DNA from: Rhodeus uyekii
Lineage: Eukaryota > Chordata > Actinopteri > Cypriniformes > Acheilognathidae
Direction of reading: 5' to 3'
Length of the DNA: 64,000 nt
NCBI GenBank assembly: GCA_037043235.1
Contig: JAWRVZ010000065.1
Coordinates: 1,543,501 to 1,607,500 of the forward strand
Shown here: positions 11,001 through 22,986 of the stretch, one piece after another
Numbering within the stretch: position 1 is the first letter of the stretch
How the letters are laid out: the number at the start of each line of letters is the position of its first letter
Translations under genes and position numbers: made by a program
Notes under the pieces: model-generated
Told to the model about the DNA's origin: nothing
The model's database searches: none
Seen by the model: only the letters and a program-made list of their open reading frames with translations

Positions 11001-11447
11001 GACACCAACATTCATACAGGTTCTTTGAGGAGAAACGAATCACTGGGTGCAGGCGACCACTTGAGGTCCACAGGCGTAAGGCGAAACTCCTCCTTTACTG
11101 CCGTTCGACCACACCCGGCGACCGATGTGCGAGTGAGGGCTGGGACCACCATTACAGCACCCGTCGGAAGTTCAAGCCCTTTGATTGCCCAGAGAAATGG
11201 AATTCCAATCTCTACAGTAAGACCCAAGCCCATCGAGAAGACACACCTCATTCACAACAACCTTCGAGAGGTTTATGTATCTATTGCTGATTACCGTGGC
11301 GATGAAGAGACCATGGGTTTCTCGGAGGGCACTAGTCTTGAAGTTCTGGAGAAAAATCCAAATGGATGGTGGTACTGCCAGGTTCTCGATGGCTTACAGG
11401 GACGTAAAGGCTGGGTACCGTCTAACTACCTGGAGAGAAAAAAGTAA
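5887..11447 (+). CDS. sh3pxd2a: SH3 and PX domain-containing protein 2A (TKS5), C-terminal part, five exons
   Basis: TKS5 is a Src-substrate scaffold that organises podosomes and invadopodia and helps target NADPH oxidase activity and actin regulators. Joining 5887-6004, 6769-7148, 8985-9034, 9139-9258 and 9507-11447 gives one open frame of 869 residues. All junctions are GT-AG and all phases agree. It contains SH3-2 (about residues 2-58), SH3-3 (about 199-256), SH3-4 (about 564-620) and SH3-5 (about 812-869, at the very C terminus). Proline-rich linkers and tyrosine motifs such as [10 protein letters not shown] lie between them. The PX domain and SH3-1 are upstream of the window, so the record is 5' partial. 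The C terminus ([10 protein letters not shown]) and the order of linkers match family member 2A rather than 2B. The next gene, neurl1, is convergent, as in tetrapods. Confidence 0.95.
6205..6241 (+). repeat. (AT)n microsatellite
   Basis: Pure TA/AT dinucleotides in the intron. A second tract lies at 6487-6514. Confidence 0.9.
6769..7148 (+). CDS. sh3pxd2a: sh3pxd2a exon: second half of SH3-2 and linker
   Basis: It starts by completing Arg and continues [20 protein letters not shown], the end of SH3-2. A conserved [19 protein letters not shown] linker follows. It ends ATA-G before GTGAGG. Confidence 0.94.
7246..8100 (-). mobile_element. pogo/Tigger-like DNA transposon, internally deleted (855 bp)
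   Basis: The ends are inverted: CCGTATTTTTCAGC at 7246, and CTGTATTTTTCGCC read in complement from 8100. TA stands directly outside both ends (7244-7245 and 8101-8102), the target duplication of Tc1/mariner-pogo elements. The block sits in an sh3pxd2a intron. It carries a short transposase tail on the - strand and a run of 30 C at 8029-8058. ATAAGACGC-type repeats follow the left end. Confidence 0.72.
7490..7655 (-). pseudogene. C-terminal fragment of a pogo-like transposase
   Basis: Read on the - strand the frame ends in an acidic tail ([13 protein letters not shown], then stop at 7490-7492). Acidic tails ending in a LGF-like motif are typical of pogo/Tigger transposases. An AATAAA overlaps the stop codon, so the fragment keeps the original 3' end. 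The DDE catalytic core is absent. Confidence 0.6.
8985..9034 (+). CDS. sh3pxd2a: sh3pxd2a small exon (50 bp)
   Basis: Acceptor TTGGCAG, sequence [16 protein letters not shown], donor GTAAGT. It is too short to show as an open frame. It is placed by the conserved proline/arginine linker and by phase (enters after one base of Gly, leaves at a codon boundary). Confidence 0.93.
9139..9258 (+). CDS. sh3pxd2a: sh3pxd2a exon: first half of SH3-3
   Basis: Exactly 40 codons, from [11 protein letters not shown] through [11 protein letters not shown] to FRGGQKAD, with donor GTAAGG. It starts and ends at codon boundaries. Confidence 0.94.
9507..11447 (+). CDS. sh3pxd2a: sh3pxd2a last coding exon: rest of SH3-3, SH3-4, SH3-5
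   Basis: The exon opens with [20 protein letters not shown], completing SH3-3, and runs 646 codons to TAA. It includes a PPPAPP proline-rich stretch, the Src-site-like [10 protein letters not shown] and EVIYENEGF segments, a serine-rich linker, SH3-4 ([15 protein letters not shown]) and a [11 protein letters not shown] motif. The exon closes with SH3-5 ending [10 protein letters not shown]3-4 contains a normal Trp pair. The frame is intact. Confidence 0.96.
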   Translation, partial: VIEKNSGGWWYVQIGDMEGWAPCSYIDKRKKPNLSRRTSTLTRPKVPPPAPPVKKQESEESPSLGGSASKAPESPTQRVYEEPEYDIPAIGFDSDLDSNPPKQKTNNSPKPEPRKFEIKSNPAAAERIAQAGKASPLLKVMTSPLRKRNSLEDVNREEVIYENEGFRFSSDDFASGCDSHTPRSLTLGRKPFGSSSGGGKPHRKVTPDISRSHSLGRAERHSPKSSSDESGRNPKREPVMRKDVEIRIGQSPLARPKPVVRPKPLLTKSEPQSPERMDISSLRRQLRPTGSLRQGAVRAVRGEDSETASVVSSEDSISSRSTSDLSSVYSKGSRGGESDHETALYRTTDAYERAQESEVSFAAGVEVEVLEKQDSGWWYVRCGNDEGWAPTFYLEPVKHTHNVGIQESRDGPLVDFGSTNKSNSLEKNEQRVQVLNNLNQQNLRSMSNPSPPIPSKPPGGFSKPTAMLNGSGVRMRNGVRQAAVRPQSVFVSPPQPLKDTNIHTGSLRRNESLGAGDHLRSTGVRRNSSFTAVRPHPATDVRVRAGTTITAPVGSSSPLIAQRNGIPISTVRPKPIEKTHLIHNNLREVYVSIADYRGDEETMGFSEGTSLEVLEKNPNGWWYCQVLDGLQGRKGWVPSNYLERKK

Positions 11448-14400
11448 TTCCCCCCAAAAAGTTTTAAACATGCACAATTGTAATCATAATGTAAAAAGAC
11501 GAACTGACTGAAGGACTTTTGGTTTGAAATGAGAGGAACAGAGCCTTTTAGAAAGGAGTTTACATTAAAATTAGAGTAATGCAGGTGAATGTTTAGCAAA
11601 ATACCTGCCGTAACTTTATGCCAAATGGGTGCCTTCGAACATCTTTAACTGAATGTTAAGAGGAATCGGTTAAATACCAGTGAAGCAACGAAAATACCAA
11701 ACTTAGTGCCATAGGCCTACAAGTACAGAAAGCAACAAACTTATTTTTGTTACAATGTTAAAAAGAAAGAAAGATCATTTCAGCATAGGTGCATAATGAA
11801 ATGCAAATTCAATCCTGAGCACTCCAAAACAAGAAATTTCTGTTAAAAATGTTTTGAACAGAAAAACCAACAACATCAAATTGTATCTTAGCATTGAGTG
11901 CGATCAAAAATACAAAGCATAACTTTGTCGTTTTTTGAAAACGTATCTTTTTTTTTAGAAATGGTTTTGTGTTGATGTTTTTATATCTTCTTTAGAGATG
12001 TATTTCTGCTTTCTTGTAACATCCTAACACATCAAAACATTCATTGACTTCCTGTCCTGATCAGTTGTCGTAAATTATGACGTTTAATCTCTTTTGTCTT
12101 CCCCATTCTTTAAGTATTCACAGGCCAAAATGTGTTAAAGGAAAAGGAAAAATCTGTGAAAGCTAAATGCATTGATCACCTCATGCCCACCTCTTTATTG
12201 GGTTTCAACCCAAGTTTAGTTTACAAAGTGCATCTGGTCATGTCAGAAGGGTAGACCGCTTCAGAAGACAGGATATTGCTGCTTTGTGTGTGCTAAGCCA
12301 TGAAATCAGGACTGGAAAATCTTATGTTTTGTTCAGCATTTTATCCCAGGGAAGTAGTAACATAACATTGAGCCCAAAATGTGATCACACCAAAGAATAA
12401 TTACAGACACATTTTGATTTAGAGTTAGTATTTATTTGTATGGGTATTCGACAAAACCTAAACCAGGTTTCAGAACTGAGAACAAAGTATATTTAATTGT
12501 TATATCTGGAAGCACTTGATTTTTTTTTTTACCCACAGAAAAGCACATTAATATGCAAGGTTAATTTCTATGTTACGATATTGCTGGGCAGTATTGAATC
12601 TGAAGATATACAATAAGCAGTTTAAACTTCTATCATTTAAGAATAGCGTTTCATGTTCTGTCGACAAAGATATCGCAAAATCAAACTTAGTCCATAGTCT
12701 TTGTCTTCTTTTTTTAGATGTCTGAGCTCAAAATGATTACTTCTCCCTTATTCAATCAAATAATATTCATCATCAAAAGCATCAATCAGCTGATGTTCAA
12801 GACTGCTGAAATATTTTTCTAATGAATAGTGTAAGCTCCTAATTGGGTTTCGCACTTTTTGATTTATTTTTCTGCTGGACAGTATTTTAGTGGTGAACAG
12901 TTAAACATTAATTACCTGCTAGATTGCAGTTTTATTCTATTAAGCAGAAAGTTGTTTGTTTGTTGTTGTTGTGTGATCACACATGAACAATAATGATGAA
13001 TGAAGTCGTTCATTTGTTGTGAATCAATGCATTTTTTTTCTTGAATGCGTTGGTTTAAAGATGCAGTGTACTTCATCAGCATATAATGTATTTAACATTT
13101 TTATTGTATTTATAATTTTTAAAAACGTTTTTTAATACCTCTGTCATTTTATTGTCATTTGAAAATTACAAAACTTGATACTCTTGGTAGTTCTGTAATA
13201 CCAAGATGTAACACCTCTACCAAGATGATTTTGTCTAATTGTACTCTTGAAATTGGAAATAATATTTTTTTTTTGTAATATATGTGAAAATTTTCTCATA
13301 TTGTATGAACATGTTTTTCCTCATTATTTTATTTTTAATTCAGGAATGCATTTTCAACCAAGCTGATAGCTGCACCTTTAGCAACTATGGACACTTCCTT
13401 TCTCGTTATTGAGCCACACATAATGCCAGATTATTTCAGCAAAACATCCTTTTTATATATATTCTTCTTCTTTTAATATCATCATATCACAGCAAATGAT
13501 AACTGACATACATTTTATAATTAAACACAGCAGGGCTCTATAGTTATAGAGTATATGTGGATCCCAAATTGTGACTGGACCAAATTTAATTTAATTAATT
13601 TAAATGTTATCTTAAAAAAACAGCAATAATGGAATTTTAAAGTTATAATTTGGGCGATTTTTGTTTTAATGTTTAAATTTAAAAATGAAGTCATTTGCGC
13701 ATTCAATTACAACTCTCTTTTGACGATGGCATTATGGAAATGTGTCGACTCACTACAGCGCAGCGCTTGTGATGGATGTCGCTAAGCTCCATTAACACGA
13801 TGCTTTTTCTTCATTTGCTCCTATACAATTTACAAGGGAACTATTAAGTGTCAAACTAGTTCTTATCTCATATTACTTGTGTGTCTGCTAGCTTTTGTGT
13901 GTGTGTGTGTGTTCTTAATTTATTTAAGTTTTTCAATCTGTCTTTCTGAAACAATGTTGTTTTACAAGTTTTCTCTTCTTTCTCCTGTTCACTTTTGACA
14001 TTACTCAGATGGAATGAGGAAATGTGCAATACAAAAACAGGCATCTCATTAGTTAAGAACCACAGTATTGAAAAAAAACCTTTTTTTTTTAATTGTCATT
14101 TTGACATTTTTATGTCAAATTATGCCTGGATTTGTCCCATAGTTTTTTGTTTTGGGGGTTTTTAATCCTCAAACAAAAAAAAAAAGTCAAAATGAGCACA
14201 TCATGCTGCTCAGTATGTGATGAAATATGTTTTGCTGAATCCCCTAATAGATGGACACCCTCAGTCTACCGGCCAACCATGACTTGATTTCAGCATTTAC
14301 GCTTTTTACCTACTGAACCGTATCTTGCTTTAAGGGGTTTAGTGACCTCTCAGATCCATGGTGAATCAGTATGGAAATAATAGGGAAGCATGGGCATATC

Positions 14401-17380
14401 TTATTCTGCGAGGCATTTGGCAGTTCAGCCTGTCGGATCACAAATATATGAGTGCCGCACCACACACTGCCAACTGCTCGACATGTCTCTTTGACATCCG
14501 CCCCTACATTGCACCTTTACCATAGCAAACACGTCTTCTCTATCCCAAACCCCAATCGTCGTCAGCAAGGCCTTGCATTGTCAGTGTTCATTTTAAATTT
14601 TGCTTAGCCTTACTAACAAGTTCATTTTTAGCTGTAATTGTATTCTGGGAGCCTCGGTTTAATTTTCCACACCTTAAAATAACATGGACTGCCTATATTT
14701 GTTTCTCTTCCTGTCTGAATTCATGAATATCTGAGCTTACGCATTGGCATGCATGTACCGAGTTTTAAGAAATTTTTGCTTTGGTGAAAAATGAGAAGTT
14801 ATGGAAGGTCTTGGAGTTTCTGGTCAAGAGAGTTATTTTATGAGAGCTGAAATATCTTCATCTTTTCCTGTTTGAACAGGCCCTCTCAAAAAGAGGCTTG
14901 CTATAGTTTCTTGCTGTATGTTGTGTTTTCTTTCCACGTTTCCGTTTTTATGCAAAACAGTGTGATATGAGAGAGTATATGGGATATATTTACAGGAATA
15001 TTCCAGGTACTGTGACATGCTGTTGAAAATAATTTCGTAAAAACAGACGAAAATCGTTTGCACCAACACCATCTCATGAAAAAACACAACTGTTTTATGA
15101 GGTAGCGATTTTATATGAATTTGTATGATGTGGCTCGCACAAAAAATGTAAAGCATAAAGATCCACATTCATGAATTCATACTTTATGAATTTGAAGGTC
15201 CAAGAATTTGTACAATGTGATTTGTACAGAAACTTACGAGGTCCACCTGTGAACCTATCCATCAGTAGGGCATAACCAGACTGTACGAAAATGTACGAAT
15301 TATATTGTACCAAGTCGCCAACACATAAATAGTTACGAATTGCAATGCGAGTACGTTGGTTTGCACACAGATTCAAAGTATACAATACTTTGTATTGAAT
15401 CTGAAACATCCCATATGCTCCTGATTTGGAAGATTTTAAGAAAAGATTTTTTGTGCTGTATTCTGTGATGGCTTGTGTACGGGAGTTTTTAAATGGTGGA
15501 AAGGGAAGGTGAGTAGAGCGAATGTTTTTTTTAGTGATGTTTAGTTAGAAAGGAATTCAGTCAAGGTAAGGTTAGGCGTGATTAAACTGTTCTAATGGAT
15601 TCGAAGAAGTGAAAACCAAGGCTTTTTATGATAATTAGCACTTCAGAGAGCTTGCAGCAGCTCATTATGGTGTCACAGTGGCACTGCGTTGTCATAATAG
15701 CTCTAGTGAGGCACTGTGTTCTAGAAACACACTGGTTATTTCTTTTGGAAAACTGACTGCAACTTAATTCATGTGAGCAGACTTGTCTTTGAGGCCATTG
15801 TTTTTCAAAGCATGACTTAAGAGTACACATGCTGAAGTTCAGACACTCGCCAACGGATATCCACCCCAGCTCGCTGCTGCTGTTGCAAACCTCTTTATTA
15901 CAATTAAAAAGTTGCTGACAGAATGTTGTTGTAAAAGAATAGGGCTCCTCGTCTCCGGCGCGGCATCAAGAGTGGGCTGCATGCGCGCTGTGAAATCATA
16001 TTACCCGAGTGCTTGTTTAATTACAGATGCTTGGGGAGAGCGCAGTGAATACAAAATGTCACACTGATTGTGGATGTCGAGCTGCCAGGGGGTTTGGATC
16101 AGATGCCGAGATAGATTGATCGTGTTCGCTAATGGTTCACAGCATGTCGAGATGTATTAACATCATCAAGAGGAATCATCTGAGCTTCGTGCGAATGGCC
16201 GGATTTACTGAGGCCTCTATATGTCGTGTTGGTGTAAAACAAAAGTTGTAAGAATGTACATGGATCATTTGTATCAGGATGTTATTCCAGGGCATTAAAG
16301 TTGTATTTCATGCCTGAAAAAGTCATATTTTTGTAATTGTGCTCAGCTCAAAATGATTTAATTGGCAAGAAGTAAAGGATTAATTGATTTAGTAATTGTG
16401 CAATTGATTAAAAGCTGTGGGAAGTACCCTGTTATTAGTTCAATATTTCTACATAATCAAAAATCTGACTAACATTACCTTGATAATAAGGACGTAGGCC
16501 TATATTAGGCATGGATTAGGGTGGAGAGAGACGTATGTGTGTGCACTGTGGTGTATGAAGTGCTTAAAGGGAGTTTGGTAGGTTTTTTTTCTGTTCATTT
16601 GCATTTATGATCAGATGCATCAGTGTTTGGTGCGAGGCGACAGGGCGTTTGTGTTCATTTTGATGCGAACAAGTGCATAGAGGGAACGTGCTGCGGCAGT
16701 CTAATCTTTTGCTGTTTTCTGTCCCTGTCTCTGCTTGACTGCCTGCACTAATTATCATTCCTCTCCTCTTAATTAACAGTCACACTAAAAAACAGCATGT
16801 CAGGCTGGTAAGCTCTCACTTAAAAGAGTGTTTTGATGAGCGTCACTTCTCTGAAAGTTAAATTGATTGATTTCTTTCATCATGCACCCACTTAACAAAC
16901 TGTTGTCAGTGTGCAAGGTGTTTTTTTTGTTCTTCTTGTTCTTGTTCTTCTTCTAATTATTATCTTATACGTTTACTGCAGATTATTGAACAGTCTTTGT
17001 AATCAAAGTACTCCTCAAGTGATTCTTCGAGTAAAGTTGAATTCTCAGATAGGAAGTGAAGATGCCTCATTGTTTCTCTGTTGACCATTGGATTTAAGGA
17101 ATGTTTGGATTGATATTTGCAAAACCTCATAAGATATATTAAAAAGTGTTCCTTTGGACATAATGAGAGTAAGCCTTGCATTATTGAGCGCTCAGCCAAA
17201 TCTACATTTTGTATGCATTTCTTTAAAAGATCTAAAGGTCTACGGCTTCAGCATTTAATTTTCAGCTGTTTTGTTTTGTGATTTTTACTTTACATTTTGT
17301 TTTTGTACCTTTTTATGTTTACATTGTATCTTGCATTGTCCTAATGGAAAACACAATAAAATGTATCCTACTTGTTCTTA
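11448..17380 (+). other. sh3pxd2a: Probable sh3pxd2a 3' UTR, end uncertain
   Basis: This is gene-free AT-rich sequence after the stop codon, and the family is known for long 3' UTRs. An AATAAA at 17355-17360 is the clearest candidate poly(A) signal. ATTAAA variants occur near 11563 and 15903. A diverged stretch rich in GTACGAAT words at about 15110-15360 may be an old dispersed repeat, and if so the UTR could stop before it. The extent is inference. Confidence 0.4.
17355..17360 (+). terminator. Candidate poly(A) signal for sh3pxd2a
   Basis: AATAAA on the + strand with GT/T-rich sequence after it. It lies about 1.4 kb from the facing neurl1 poly(A) candidate. This is an inference without transcript data. 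Confidence 0.3.
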
Positions 17381-18714
17381 TATTTCACTGTCATGCTTTG
17401 GTCTGCATTTAGCGGAGAACATTCATTCATTCAGAAAGGAAAATAAAATTCTGTCATTGGAATAGCATACAACAACACTACTAATAGTAACAATAACTAT
17501 ATTATTTCTACTTATAGTACATACACTTCATACAATGTGCACATTTTCTTTAAGCATATAGTATGGACTACTCAAATGATTTTGGGGGAAAATATAGAGT
17601 AGCTATTAAGACTGGAAGTGGCCTTTATAGTCATCTTTTTTTTGACAAAGGTGTTTGAATAAAATGTCATTTAAAAATAACCATATCAATAACTGCACAC
17701 CACTCACATTCATAAAAGATATTGTGACAACAAATGATTAAAACTACTGATTAAAGTTTATGCTCGGCTAGCATAAATGCTAGTGTACTAGCATATAATT
17801 TGCCGTGTCGGTGACGCAATTTAAATGCGTCAAATTTGTATACAAGACAAATTTGATAGCGTCGATGGAGTATCTATCAACTCACCAAACAACATGTGGA
17901 GATGCTTCAGATATTGCTTCGAGGGCAAGTGTACGATGACACACTTTTCATTTGAGGTGATAACATACTGATTTCAGTATAAGAATAAGCATAAACGAAC
18001 AAGAGATTATGAGACTGTAGTGCCACAACAGGTCTGGTGAGGCACAAATAATGTTTAGTGCAGCTTTTGACAAGAATTGCTATTTATCTTTTAAACATTG
18101 TACTAGAGCCTAGAAATTATAATATTTGAAGATAATTAAAATCATTTCTAAAGTTTGCAAACACCGTCTTAACCGTAACATGAAGGATAATAGGTTTGAT
18201 TTGGAAGATAAAGCACAGTAGCCTACACGTATTTTTTTGTCCATTAGAGGGCAGCCTTAAGCTGGCTTGGATAATCTTGACAAATGACTATATCCAGATG
18301 GAAATAACGAATGTGTTCACAGTGGGTCTCAAAAGCATGCACCCTTAACCATGAGGGGTGATCTTCATCCTCCTCTCAGCTTTAGAAGAAATCATCAAAG
18401 AAACCTTTCATCCTTCGTCGGCACACCTCTGATCTCAGGCATATCAAGTAGGCCTACTTCTGTTACGATCCACCTTTAACGCCTGATTCAGGGTCAGGCC
18501 ATTGGTCCATACTTTATAATTTCAGACTTTCTGAATTGATTCTTGATCTGATGCTGAGTGTTAGTTATCACTTTAAAGGAAGTCCAGTTGAAGCATTTGA
18601 CATTGTTTTGTATTATAGAGGTGTAAAATGATATGCACTTGCAGATCAATTAATCAAGACTGTCATAAATAATGAATTATATTTGAACAAAGAGGGCACA
18701 GAATAGACACGGCA
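17381..18714. other. Intergenic region between convergent genes
   Basis: No gene, RNA or clear repeat recognised. It contains GCTAGC-rich words near 17765-17800. Confidence 0.4.
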
Positions 18715-18737
18715 CTCGCTGAAATGCATCTGCAAAG

Positions 18738-18743
18738 TTTATT
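18738..18743 (-). terminator. neurl1: Candidate poly(A) signal for neurl1
   Basis: TTTATT on the + strand reads AATAAA on the - strand, about 4 kb beyond the neurl1 stop. Other - strand AATAAA hexamers near 20540 and 21578 could give shorter 3' UTRs. Confidence 0.4.
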
Positions 18744-21700
18744 GACACAGTCATCTTTGACTCAGACAAAACAAAGCTTCATAAACGGATCACAGACATT
18801 AAGAAGAAAAAAAATCGTAACATGGGTTTGAGTCAAAAATTGAATGCCACAATAAGCCGAGCCATTTCTCATGACTAAAGCACTACTGACCTCATGGACT
18901 CTATGAATCAATGATTCATTTAACACAGCCCTTGAATGAACCCCGGGAAAGGGGAATCATACCTTTTTTGATTCAATATTAGTTTGGTCCCACTGTTCAC
19001 CAATGGGTAATGAGTGAACGAAACTGGTCATAAATGCCAAATGGTAAACAACAATTACTAGGATAAAGATAAGCAGGTCCAATTTTCTTTTTTAATTTAT
19101 ATAATAAGATTAAAAAAATATTCAGACTTGATCATTGTTATTTAAGGTTGGGGTGATCATTTATGCAATCCCTGATCCCATTTCTGGTTACTTCACAAAA
19201 CATCAAAACCTTTTTTTTTCTGAAACAAACAGAATTATTGGCCAATGTGTGAATATGGCTGTTTTCATTATATCTAGCTTTGATTTAAAAAATAATTCCA
19301 AAAGAGGAAAACTGAATAAGGTAAATGACATTTACCACAGAATCTGCAGCACACAACAGATTCAACACATCATACTCTACGCGCGGTAAATAAAGTACAT
19401 TACAGGGTCGACGACAATCAAAAGCAAATCCAACGGTGGCGCGTCGGTAAGGACTGTATGTCCGTCTCTAGGTCCTCGGAAAAACAAGGTGTGAGTAGCA
19501 CAAATGGAAAATAAATAATCCCATTCTATAGCAATTTCATACAAACATGATAGAAATGTGGGGTAAGTTAGTACACTTATTCAAACAGAATTAGCTTCAA
19601 TGTGTCCAAAAATCAACATAAAGATGATGTAAAAAAAAAAAAAAACTACAATCAAATTTTGTGGCAAAAACACAAAGATTGCCCTTATATTACACCCAAA
19701 ACTGTGCAAAAATCATTTGATACAACTAGGGTGAAAAGAAATTTGGGGGAATATTGATCTTATAAAGTGACTGAAATTTACAGAAAAAGTGCCAGGTTTG
19801 TTTAATAAAACCTTTGCTCAAGTTTTCCAAAGATCTCAACAGAAATTTTAGGCCTTTAGGACATTTTCAGAACTTAAATTTCATCATAAATAGACACCTC
19901 AGCACAAAATACATTGCCAATAAAATCATAAAACACCTGATATCAAAGGGAGTGTACATAATCTTTAGTTTAGCTTGCTCCCAACAAAACGTTGGTTCTG
20001 ATTGTTTACTGCTAAGCCCCTGATTTGTGTACTGTTCAGTATAGCTTGTTGAGCACAAGAAAGCCAGCACAAATTTCAAGAAATACATTGCTGTATAAAC
20101 CACAGAGGATTGACAAGCAAACTATACAATCATAAATTTCGGTCCAATAATTCAAAACGATAAAAATCAAATAATAAAAACAAAGCGCTATAGAAACACC
20201 TCAGGTACAGCTATTCTACTAGGTTCCTCTAATTAACATAAATTAACATTCAAAAGTGAATCACCACTTCAAACAATAGAGTAAAACTCTTAAGAGAATA
20301 TCCTGTCGCGAGCGACAGGGTATTTTCTCGACACTGTGTTAGCATTGCCTGTAGGAGAGCTGGCTAATACTAATAGCAGCATGAATTTAAGCGCCAGCCG
20401 TCACGATTGCTTTACACAAGCTAACAGGCTATTTATAACAATATTAACCTGCAGTCCATTGTAGTTCACTGATATTTTTCTTGAGCTGCTTTAACATCCA
20501 CACGTACACACAACTGCGTGTTATTGTGTCCTCTTTTGCTTTTATTTGCCATAAATTGCAAAATGTGCTCTGGATTTCTAAAAAAGAGTATTCAAGCATT
20601 TAATGTGGATCATGGGATGAGTGACGTTCATGGGAGATCTGGAACCAAAAATCAAAACTGCTGTTACCAATCTCATAAAAACATGGTCACGTCACATTTC
20701 TAGATTGTTCAAGATCATTAGCTCTTTCCCCGCCATTGACGGAATGCTCTGTCTTTCCTTTTTTTCCACTGTTATATGATAGGGGGCGCTATACGCAACT
20801 TCAAAAGAGTAGAGAATCTCCGGATCAATAGAGTCCAAAAAAAGAAGCAGAAACAAGCAATAAAAGCATTGCTTATGCATTTTGTAGTCTTCAGTGGAAA
20901 AAAAAACATGTTCAAAATGTTGCTGTTTTAAATTAAACTTGCGGACATTCAAGGTTTTTTTAAGTAGAGGCTTTTTTTATGCTGGCGGGAAAAAGAGCAT
21001 AACGAAAATAAGCCTATTATTGGACAATATTTTTTGCAGTGTAACATTTTCAATGCAATTGGGGTGAAATACGATGAAGACATGTTCTTGACAGGTTTCA
21101 TGACATTCATCTATGTGGTTCACCCTCAAGGTTAGAGGTTCTTCCGATAACAGGTTCAAAGCGAGATAAAATTCAACCCTAGATGTCCTCCTGTTTCCTA
21201 GAACATACTCCGTCAACTATATCTTACAGCAGCAGGACTTTCTACAACTTAATTATCATTCAATAACCTCAAGAAGATGTTTGTAAAGGTCCAAAAGAGA
21301 AGTCAATGTTGCAAATGTTACTTTTAACATGAATGTGGCCTTGGAGAATCTTGAGAATATATTCTCGGTTGTTTTCTTTCTCAGCACCAGCAGGCCTTTT
21401 TTCACCTGCTTTCCCAACATATTCCATTTGACTCAATCTGTTATTTCATCAGTGGCCTGTGCTCAATATTATCCCCATACACACCAATTCTGGCCTACAG
21501 AAACTGTCGGCTGTGGGGGGCTGGGAGAAATATGGATTAACTGTGCAAATCAAATATCCTCTGACCACAAATGACTCTTTTATTGGTTAATGCCTCAAGG
21601 CTGTTTTCCTTCTTCCTAGATTTTGCTCTCCATGGCAACATTGCAATTGCTTTTGCAGAAAACCCAAAGCTTGCGTGTGCGGATCGACAGTCAAGAACGA

Positions 21701-22744
21701 GTTCACAGTAAATCAAGGTTTGATTAGGTCAACATGTTTTAGGGTTGTGAAGTGAGGTGCTCTGTTTAAACCGCACTCCTCTGTGGCAATTGCATTTCCC
21801 AGCACCGTTGGATGAATGAAAATATCCAATATTAGTGTTCTTTGTCCAGAAATGAGTTGTTATATAACAATCTGCCACATGACTAATTTGTAAATCATTC
21901 CTGTCAAATTATTTCTCTTTAATTACACACGCATAAGCAAAATTATAGCAGACCGTTAGCTGATTTTACCTGCTACCTACCAAAGCTTCATATTACATTA
22001 CGAAACACATGATCAAATAGTCATCAATGCACAAAGACCTCCGGATCAACTCACTTCAGAGCACATAATAAGGACAAGCTGTCGGTTACACAACTAGCAT
22101 GAAATGGCGAAGTATGAGAAAAAAAGCACTGTACCTTTATATCTGTATTCCTATCTCTGTCTCAGCACAGCACAGACAAAAATTGTGAAACACTGAGACA
22201 TTTTTGTACAAATTTCATCAGTGAAAGTGCCTTTGCTGGTCTGACTAGCCTTGAGGACAGCAGAAGAAAAAAATAAGAGACTCTATTGAATATGATTCCA
22301 GCTTTTAAGGATATTCAGCGATGCTATGAATGAGATTACTGCAGTCTATTATGGCTCACCAAGAGGGTAAAAGAAATGGGAGATGTGCAACCTTGAATAT
22401 CTCCTACATCACCTGAAATGTCCTGAATTCGATGAGATACTGTCCATGATTTTTGTCTTACATCAGTTGTAAAGCCAGATGCTCCTGAGGATCAGCAACA
22501 CCACTTGTTACCATAGCAACAGAGACTTCAGCATGAAATACAAAAGACCTTTGCGAATGGATGCCTGAGCCTTGAAGGTTCAAGGGTTCAAAAGTCATCG
22601 CAGTTAGTTTGGGAACGGAGACCCTTGCAGTGCCAGAGAAAGTCCCTGAACTGTGACCCCAACCCTCTCTTGAAACAGAGATCTGTTAGAGATCCTTAAT
22701 GGCCCTTATGTGAATTGGGTTTGGGGGGTATGGGGGGGTCTCCC
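18744..22744 (-). other. neurl1: Probable neurl1 3' UTR
   Basis: This region follows the stop codon on the - strand. It is free of recognisable transposons over about 4 kb, unlike the surrounding introns, and that fits transcribed UTR under some constraint. A strong GC-rich hairpin lies at 20294-20329. Confidence 0.45.
20294..20329. repeat. Imperfect hairpin, 16-18 nt arms, 2-nt centre
   Basis: The arms are GAGAATATCCTGTCGC and its near complement, with CTGTCGC/GCGACAG perfect at the centre. It would form a stem-loop in the neurl1 3' UTR RNA. Confidence 0.6.
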
Positions 22745-22986
22745 CTAAGTGCTCCGGTAGGTCTTTATAATGTCTTTGATAGCTCTCCTACAGATTGGAC
22801 AGCTAGCGTTGGCCATTTTTTTGAGGCGGAGGCCACAGGTGTAGCAGAGACACATGTGTCCGCAGGCGTAGATGACGGTGTCCACTGTGTTTTCATAGCA
22901 GATAGAGCACTCGTCCGGCCATGAGCCTGAGGCAGATGGAAAAGTGGGTGATTTGGGGAGACTAATGGGCGAGTTCTGTGTCGTTC
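22745..22986 (-). CDS. neurl1: neurl1 exon 6: RING finger and stop
   Basis: It contains [20 protein letters not shown] and [19 protein letters not shown] followed by TAG at 22745-22747. All eight zinc ligands are present. The acceptor is GATCACAG, and the exon enters by completing a Gly codon. Confidence 0.97.
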
